Positions 32,746-37,699 of a stretch of 37,699 nt of DNA are shown here, in pieces (positions within the stretch are counted from its first letter, which is position 1; every line of letters starts with the position of its first letter). The notes below the pieces were generated by a model. That model was not told where the DNA came from and searched no databases. It saw nothing but the letters and a program-made list of their open reading frames with translations. The translations under genes were made by a program, and so were the position numbers. Where the stretch lies: positions 1 to 37,699 of the forward strand of contig JAJTFQ010000021.1 in the NCBI GenBank assembly GCA_021299955.1, given 5' to 3'. Origin of the DNA: Chitinophagaceae bacterium. Lineage in GTDB: Bacteria > Bacteroidota > Bacteroidia > Chitinophagales > Chitinophagaceae.

Positions 32746-33303
32746 ATGATATCCCGATCCCTGATCCTGTTGCTACTCTGCCTCCCGTTCAGCGCGGCCG
32801 TCGCCGCCATCGGTACCAGTGCGCGAGACACCGGCCGCTCCGATACCCGCAGCCCGGATGAGATCGTCTACTCCATCGTGATCGATAAGTCAGACTACGA
32901 ACTCATGCTTTTCGAAAACGGGGAATGGATCGCCACCTATCCGGTGGTGTTCGGCAACAAGGACCAGGGCGACAAACTGATGGAGGGCGACCGGCGGACG
33001 CCCGAGGGCAGGTTCAGGATCACCGGCAAGCGCAAACACCCGGAATGGGGTTTCTTCCTCTTGCTGGACTATCCCAACCCAGAGAGCATCTCCCGCTTCT
33101 CCGATCGAAAAAAAGCCGGACAGATCCCTCGCAGCGCGCGGATAGGCGGCGGCATCGGCATCCACGGTACCCGGCGCAACGAAGAGTACGCCGTCGACCG
33201 CTTCATGAACTGGGCCGAGGGGTGCATATCCGTGAAATACAGCCATATATCCGAACTATACGAAATGTTGCCCGTAGGCACCTCCGTCGAGATCCGGAAG
33301 TGA
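32746..33303 (+). CDS. L,D-transpeptidase family protein (YkuD domain)
   Basis: A protein of 185 residues with a signal peptide (MISRSLILLLLCLPFSAAVA, cut near 20-21). The YkuD fold covers residues ~42-183: 'YSIVIDKSDYELMLFENGEWIATYPVVFGN', 'GDRRTPEGRFRITGKR', 'GGGIGIHGTRR' (His140), and the catalytic Cys160 in 'NWAEGCISV', where many members have 'SHGCIR'. The His is replaced by Glu at that one point, as in several periplasmic relatives. Expected to form or remodel peptide cross-links, or attach proteins to peptidoglycan. It ends nine bases from the convergent acs. Confidence 0.9.
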   Translation: MISRSLILLLLCLPFSAAVAAIGTSARDTGRSDTRSPDEIVYSIVIDKSDYELMLFENGEWIATYPVVFGNKDQGDKLMEGDRRTPEGRFRITGKRKHPEWGFFLLLDYPNPESISRFSDRKKAGQIPRSARIGGGIGIHGTRRNEEYAVDRFMNWAEGCISVKYSHISELYEMLPVGTSVEIRK

Positions 33304-33312
33304 ACCCGGAGA

Positions 33313-35232
33313 TCAGTGCGTGAGCCGTCCCTTTGCGATGTCCTGCACCACGGATGGGTCCAGCAGCGTCGTCGTATCTCCGAGATTTTCCGTCTCCCCT
33401 TCCGCGATCTTCCGCAGGATGCGGCGCATGATCTTGCCACTGCGGGTCTTAGGCAATCCCTTCACGAACTGGATCTTATCGGGCTTGGCGATGGGCCCGA
33501 TGATCCGGCTGACGGTGGAGGTGATATCCCGGCGTGTAAGCTCCTCGTCGCCGTGCATTTCACTGAAGATCACATAGGCATAGATCCCCTGTCCCTTGAT
33601 ATCATGCGGATACCCGACGACGGCGCTTTCCACAACGCCGGCGTGCATATTGATGGCGTTCTCCACCTCGGCCGTACCGATGCGGTGACCGCTGACATTG
33701 AGCACGTCGTCTACCCGGCCGGTGATCCGATAAAATCCGTTTTCGTCACGCATGGCGCCATCTCCGGTAAAATAGAGTTCAGGATAGGCGGAGAAGTAAT
33801 TCTTCTGGCAACGCTCATGGTCGCCGTAAGTCGTCCGGATCACAGATGGCCAGGGTGAACGGATGCAGAGATTGCCGCTGACATTGTTGCCCTTGATCTC
33901 CTGCCCGTGTTCGTCCACCAGCAGGGGCTCCACGCCGGGCAGCGGCAGGGTCGCATAGGTCGGCTTCGAAGGTGTGACGCCCGCCATGTTACTGATCAGG
34001 ACCCCGCCTGTTTCCGTCTGCCACCAGGTATCCACGATGGGGCATTTGCGTTTCCCGACATGTTCGTTGTACCACTGCCAGGCCTCTTCATTGATGGGCT
34101 CTCCAACGGTACCGAGCACCCGGAGCGAATCAAGCTGCTTGCCCTGCAGGGGGCCGAGGCCGAAGGCCATCAGGCTGCGGATCGCCGTCGGCGCTGTATA
34201 AAGGATATTGACGCGGAACTTGTCGACGATATCCCAGAAGCGACCGGCGTCAGGCCAGGTGGGGATGCCTTCGAACATCAGGGAGGTGGCCCCTGCACTG
34301 AGGGGTCCGTACACGATGTACGAATGACCGGTGATCCAGCCAATGTCGGCCGTGCAGAAATGCACCTCGCCGGGTTTGTACTGGAAGACATTCACGAAAG
34401 TGTAGTTCGTATAGACCATGTACCCCGCGCAGGCATGCACAACGCCCTTGGGCTTGCCCGTGGAACCGGAGGTGTAGAGAATGAACAGGGGGTCCTCCGC
34501 TTCCATCTCAACGGCCGGGAAGGGCGGGTTACCGAGGGTTTCGACCTTGTGGATCTCATCCTCCCACCATACATCGCGGCCCTTGATCATGCTGACCGGG
34601 GTGCGCGTACGGGTAAAGACAATGGTGCGCTTCACGAACGGACAGGCGATCAGCGCGTCGTCGATCACACTCTTCAGTGGAATGTCCTTGCCGCCCCGGA
34701 AGGCCCCGTCGCAAGTGACGATATATTCGGCCTGCGCATCCTGCAGGCGATCCGCAATGCTCTGGGCGGAGAAACCGCCGAAGATCACGGAATGGATGGC
34801 TCCGACCCGGGCGCAGGCCAGGACAGCGATGGCGAGCTCCGGGATCATGCCCATATAGATGCATACCCTGTCTCCCTTCCGGACGCCGTTGTTGTGCAGC
34901 ACGTGCGCGAACTGGTTCACCTTGAAATGCAGCTGCTGATAGGTCAGCACCCGGTGATGCTCATCAGGATGGTTGGGTTCCCAGATGATCGCGGGATAGT
35001 TTCCGTAACGCTCCAGGTGGCGGTCCAGACAGTTCTCCGTGATGTTCAGGCGACCGCCCTCGAACCACTTCACGTCCGGATCACGGAAATTCCAGGACAA
35101 TACCTTGTCCCACTTCCTGCGCCATAGGAAATGCTCCGCCACTTCGCCCCAGAAGCCTTCGGGGTCTTCCACACTTTGCTTCCACGCCGACTGATAGGCT
35201 TCGTAAGACTCGATCTGATAGGGATAAGACAT
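33313..35232 (-). CDS. acs: Acetate-CoA ligase
   Basis: An AMP-forming acetyl-CoA synthetase of 639 residues, which scavenges acetate in two steps through acetyl-AMP. Marks: 'FGGFSAQSIADRL', the P-loop 'YTSGSTGKPKGVVH' (253-266), 'ADIGWITGHSYIVYGPL', 'DTWWQTETGG', 'YFTGDGAMRDENGFYRITGRVDDVLNVSGHRIGTAEVE' (in parts), and 'PKTRSGKIMRR' with Lys600. That lysine is the one usually acetylated to shut the enzyme off. Length is typical. It is transcribed divergently from an MHS-type transporter across a 129-base gap, suggesting the pair handles a short organic acid. Confidence 0.96.
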   Translation of the reverse strand: MSYPYQIESYEAYQSAWKQSVEDPEGFWGEVAEHFLWRRKWDKVLSWNFRDPDVKWFEGGRLNITENCLDRHLERYGNYPAIIWEPNHPDEHHRVLTYQQLHFKVNQFAHVLHNNGVRKGDRVCIYMGMIPELAIAVLACARVGAIHSVIFGGFSAQSIADRLQDAQAEYIVTCDGAFRGGKDIPLKSVIDDALIACPFVKRTIVFTRTRTPVSMIKGRDVWWEDEIHKVETLGNPPFPAVEMEAEDPLFILYTSGSTGKPKGVVHACAGYMVYTNYTFVNVFQYKPGEVHFCTADIGWITGHSYIVYGPLSAGATSLMFEGIPTWPDAGRFWDIVDKFRVNILYTAPTAIRSLMAFGLGPLQGKQLDSLRVLGTVGEPINEEAWQWYNEHVGKRKCPIVDTWWQTETGGVLISNMAGVTPSKPTYATLPLPGVEPLLVDEHGQEIKGNNVSGNLCIRSPWPSVIRTTYGDHERCQKNYFSAYPELYFTGDGAMRDENGFYRITGRVDDVLNVSGHRIGTAEVENAINMHAGVVESAVVGYPHDIKGQGIYAYVIFSEMHGDEELTRRDITSTVSRIIGPIAKPDKIQFVKGLPKTRSGKIMRRILRKIAEGETENLGDTTTLLDPSVVQDIAKGRLTH

Positions 35233-35361
35233 GTTGGACGAGATAGGATTTGATGGCGGAAGTTAAAAAATTATCGGCTATGCCGACCCGGCCCTTGGCC
35301 TAAATAATTTATATTCGGTGCCGTTTGACAACCATTGCATTCAAAATCCCTTAACGACAAC

Positions 35362-36906
35362 ATGCAGTTACAGCAACAGGACCAGGCAGCCAACCCGATC
35401 TGGAAGGTGATCGGCGCGTCATCGGTCGGCACCCTGATCGAGTGGTATGATTTTTACATCTTCGGTAGTCTCGCGCCCATCATTGCAGCCCAGTTCTTCC
35501 CGCAGACAAACCCCACGGCTGCCCTCCTCGCCACCCTCGCCACCTTTGCCGCGGGCTTCATCGTCAGGCCTTTCGGTGCGCTGGTCTTCGGCCGGCTCGG
35601 CGACCTGGTCGGTCGTAAGTACACCTTCCTGCTGACACTCATCCTGATGGGCGGCTCCACCTTCGCCATCGGCCTCGTACCAGGCTACGAGCGCATCGGC
35701 TTCGCGGCACCCATCATTGTACTGCTACTGCGACTCATCCAGGGCCTGGCGCTGGGCGGCGAATACGGCGGCGCAGCGACTTATGTCGCGGAACACGCAC
35801 CGGACGGGAAACGGGGATATTACACCAGCTGGATACAGACCACGGCAACCCTTGGCCTGCTGCTTTCCCTGGGCGTCATCCTGGGTACCCGCAGCAGCCT
35901 GGACCCCGATGCGACGATATCCGTCCAGAAATTCGAAGAATGGGGATGGCGCATCCCCTTCCTGCTATCCATCCTGCTGGTGGGCGTATCCGTGTACATC
36001 CGGCTTCGGATGAAGGAATCCCCGCTGTTCACGGAGATCAAGGCCTCCGGGAAGATCTCCAAGAACCCGCTGCGCGAAAGCTTCGTGCACCGGGCCAACC
36101 TGAAAATGGTGCTCCTGGCGCTGTTCGGGATGGTGATGGGGCAGGGGGTCGTCTGGTATACGGGGCAGTTCTATGCGCAGACTTTCATGGAAAATGTATG
36201 CAGGCTGGATTTTGGCCAGACACGCACCATCCTCATCTGGGCCATCGTACTCGCCACCCCCGGCTTCATCCTCTTCGGCTGGCTCAGCGATCGCATCGGT
36301 CGGAAGTGGATCATGCTGCTGGGAATGTTCCTGGCCATCATTTCCTACCGCCCGATCTATCAACAGATGCTCGCCATCAGTGACACGAAAGGTATGACGG
36401 CAGACCCGGCCAGGGGCCGCGTGGATCGAACCATCCTGCCCGCCGGCAACAATGGCCACAGCCTGGTGAACGTGACGACGATCGCACAATTTGATAACGG
36501 CATCATAGAGAAAGAAGTCAGGAAGGATACGCTCTTCCTTGCAGAGAAACCTACCGCAAAGGGCAAAGGAAAGATCAGCAGAACCCTTCCATCGGGCCGC
36601 TACTGGCAGATGATCGGGCTGGTATTCATTCAGATCATGTTCGTGACCATGGTCTACGGCCCCATCGCGGCTTTCCTGGTGGAGCTCTTTCCCACGCGGA
36701 TCCGGTATACATCGATGTCGCTGCCCTATCACATCGGCAACGGCGTCTTCGGCGGCCTCACACCCTTCATCGCCCTGCTGCTGACCACCATCCGGCAGGG
36801 GGATCCGCTGGTGGGTCTTTGGTATCCCATCGGCGTGGCGACTGTCTGCCTGATCATTGGCACCTTATATGTGAGCAACCGCATCGATCCTAACGTCAAC
36901 GACTAA
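35362..36906 (+). CDS. MHS-type MFS transporter (metabolite:H+ symporter)
   Basis: A 12-segment transporter of 514 residues. The N-terminal 'WKVIGASSVGTLIEWYDFYIFGSLAPIIAAQFFP' and 'FGRLGDLVGRKYTFLLTL' are typical of the metabolite:H+ symporter family, which carries organic acids, osmolytes or sugars. 'LIQGLALGGEYGGAATYVAEHAP' and 'GWLSDRIGRKW' follow the usual order. After the ninth segment there is an insert of about 75 residues (around 'DTKGMTADPARGRVDRTILPAGNNG') not usual in family members. The start is the ATG at 35362; a TTG at 35335 is possible. Divergence from acs hints at acetate or a related acid, unproven. Confidence 0.88.
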   Translation: MQLQQQDQAANPIWKVIGASSVGTLIEWYDFYIFGSLAPIIAAQFFPQTNPTAALLATLATFAAGFIVRPFGALVFGRLGDLVGRKYTFLLTLILMGGSTFAIGLVPGYERIGFAAPIIVLLLRLIQGLALGGEYGGAATYVAEHAPDGKRGYYTSWIQTTATLGLLLSLGVILGTRSSLDPDATISVQKFEEWGWRIPFLLSILLVGVSVYIRLRMKESPLFTEIKASGKISKNPLRESFVHRANLKMVLLALFGMVMGQGVVWYTGQFYAQTFMENVCRLDFGQTRTILIWAIVLATPGFILFGWLSDRIGRKWIMLLGMFLAIISYRPIYQQMLAISDTKGMTADPARGRVDRTILPAGNNGHSLVNVTTIAQFDNGIIEKEVRKDTLFLAEKPTAKGKGKISRTLPSGRYWQMIGLVFIQIMFVTMVYGPIAAFLVELFPTRIRYTSMSLPYHIGNGVFGGLTPFIALLLTTIRQGDPLVGLWYPIGVATVCLIIGTLYVSNRIDPNVND

Positions 36907-36917
36907 ACGAAACGGAC

Positions 36918-37166
36918 ATGAATACCCTGAAAAGACTGGCCGGATGGATATGGATGGCCCTCGCTCCCGCCGCCGTCTGGCTGCTGGCCAACACCGCCCA
37001 CAGCGAGATCGCCCGCAACCCCACTATAGACACACGCATACAATGGACCGTCTTCATCCTCGTGTTCATACCCATCGCCTTTGGGCTCCTGCTTTTCGGA
37101 TGGTTTGCATGGAAGGGGGAATACGACCGTCTGCCCGAAAGCTCGGCAGAGGTGGCGGAAGACTAA
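36918..37166 (+). CDS. Small two-pass membrane protein downstream of the MFS transporter
   Basis: A protein of 82 residues with two hydrophobic segments ('LAGWIWMALAPAAVWLLANTA' in part, and 'WTVFILVFIPIAFGLLLFGWFAW') and an acidic C-terminus (KGEYDRLPESSAEVAED). From memory, short proteins of this kind (the DUF6814-type label) commonly follow MFS transporters in Bacteroidota; no function is known. It starts 11 bases after the transporter stop and is presumably an accessory subunit or stability factor. Its last codons overlap the gldA promoter box. Confidence 0.75.
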   Translation: MNTLKRLAGWIWMALAPAAVWLLANTAHSEIARNPTIDTRIQWTVFILVFIPIAFGLLLFGWFAWKGEYDRLPESSAEVAED

Positions 37167-37171
37167 CTTTG
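37164..37171 (+). promoter_or_regulatory. -7 promoter box of gldA overlapping a stop codon
   Basis: TAACTTTG, an exact TAnnTTTG match, includes the stop codon of the upstream small gene. The gldA ATG at 37176 follows four bases later, so gldA mRNA would be almost leaderless. No good -33 element is visible. Confidence 0.5.
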
Positions 37172-37175
37172 CAGC

Positions 37176-37699
37176 ATGTCGATCGAAGTCAGCCGTCTTG
37201 TGAAATCATACGGGACCCAACGTGCCGTGGATGATGTTTCGTTCAGGGTCGGGAAGGGAGAGATCGTTGGATTCCTCGGTCCTAACGGAGCCGGGAAGTC
37301 CACGACCCTGAAAATGATCACCGGATACCTCCGGCCCGATGAGGGAACGGTCAGTGTCTGTGGCATTCCCGTACAGACGGATGCCATAGGAGCCCGGCGC
37401 CGCCTGGGCTACCTGCCGGAGCACAATCCCCTGTACCCCGACATGTACATCCGGGAATATCTCGACTTCATGGCTTCGGTGCATCGGCTGGCGGACCGTA
37501 AGAAAGCCGTCGAAGCGGCCATGGTCACTACCGGACTTATGCCGGAAGCCTCAAAGCGCATCGGACAACTCTCCAAGGGTTACCGGCAACGAGTAGGATT
37601 CGCCGCTGCGCTCATCCATCAGCCGGAAGTCCTCATCCTCGACGAACCCACCACGGGTTTCGATCCCAATCAGATATCCGAGATCCGCGAAGTGATCCG
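37176..37699 (+). CDS. gldA: Gliding motility ABC transporter ATP-binding protein GldA (3' end outside window)
   Basis: About 174 residues are visible. The start MSIEVSRLVKSYGTQRAVDDV leads to Walker A GPNGAGKST (35-43), 'LGYLPEHNPLYPDMYIREYLDFM', the signature 'LSKGYRQRVGFAAAL', and Walker B 'VLILDEPTTGFDPNQI'. 'LPEHNPLYPDMYI' followed by 'LSKGYRQR' is typical of GldA, the ATPase of the GldA-GldF-GldG transporter needed for gliding in Flavobacterium johnsoniae, although it is absent from many gliders. The Walker B tail has Gly-Phe-Asp where most have Gly-Leu-Asp. gldF and gldG would be expected to the right of the window. Confidence 0.87.
   Translation, partial: MSIEVSRLVKSYGTQRAVDDVSFRVGKGEIVGFLGPNGAGKSTTLKMITGYLRPDEGTVSVCGIPVQTDAIGARRRLGYLPEHNPLYPDMYIREYLDFMASVHRLADRKKAVEAAMVTTGLMPEASKRIGQLSKGYRQRVGFAAALIHQPEVLILDEPTTGFDPNQISEIREVI

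Noticed and set aside
30969-32831. A 620-codon open frame antisense to the M28 peptidase
   Set aside because: The plus-strand frame has a signal peptide and all M28 metal ligands; the antisense translation has no recognisable motif and reflects high GC content.
33907-35127. A 406-codon plus-strand frame antisense to acs
   Set aside because: acs is complete and highly conserved on the minus strand.
1-37699. Search for CRISPR arrays, transposases, att sites, tRNA or rRNA genes
   Set aside because: No regularly spaced repeats, DDE or integrase motifs, or cloverleaf-like sequences were recognised by eye; a tool-based scan would be needed to exclude small RNAs.

Overview
The window comes from a GC-rich member of the Bacteroidota, most likely a Chitinophagaceae-type bacterium. 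The evidence is lineage-typical genes (gldA, gldC, DUF4290, DUF6089, paired OmpH genes behind bamA, a RpiB/TatC/guanylate kinase string) and promoters of the Bacteroidota type (-7 box TAnnTTTG, often 10-20 bases from the start codon), with little sign of Shine-Dalgarno sites. No rRNA, tRNA, CRISPR array, insertion sequence or phage gene was found. Assignments rest on reading motifs by eye; no database search was run.

Layout. (1) 1-3600, minus strand: edge of a surface-polysaccharide locus, with a NusG/UpxY-type antiterminator running off the left edge, a broken left-handed beta-helix N-acetyltransferase, and a Wzt/Wzm-type ABC exporter. (2) 3.8-11.5 kb: an accessory-looking block. Two paralogous DUF5009/NagX-like membrane acyltransferases flank an aldose-epimerase-like gene, a umuD-umuC pair, two poorly known genes divergent from umuD, and an SRAP (YedK/HMCES-type) gene. 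(3) 11.5-14.7 kb: a TadA-type deaminase and superoxide dismutase, then rpmH-rnpA-yidD and murI on the other strand. (4) 14.7-25.9 kb, minus strand: an envelope biogenesis string (two OmpH/Skp chaperones, bamA, uppS, a DUF6089 protein, nadK, a frameshifted POTRA/beta-barrel protein, a CBS protein, an alpha/beta hydrolase, CvpA, YqeY, gldC, and a glycosyltransferase with a damaged 3' end). (5) 27-33.3 kb, plus strand: DUF4290, gmk, a CNNM/CorC-type protein, tatC, rpiB, an M28 peptidase and an L,D-transpeptidase. (6) 33.3 kb to the end: acs, divergent from an MHS-type MFS transporter with its small membrane partner, then the start of gldA.

The most unusual part is the umuDC region. The UmuD-like protein keeps the family fold signature but has Ala where the catalytic Ser should be and Arg where the catalytic Lys should be. 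The divergent neighbour looks like a 2H phosphoesterase (2'-5' RNA ligase family) that has lost both catalytic histidine motifs. A single 17-bp palindrome sits across both core promoters between them. The result resembles a DNA-damage translesion cassette in which two partners are pseudoenzymes under one shared switch. Three envelope or glycan genes carry reading-frame lesions; two of these look like out-of-frame deletions between short repeats. They may be real decay or assembly errors.
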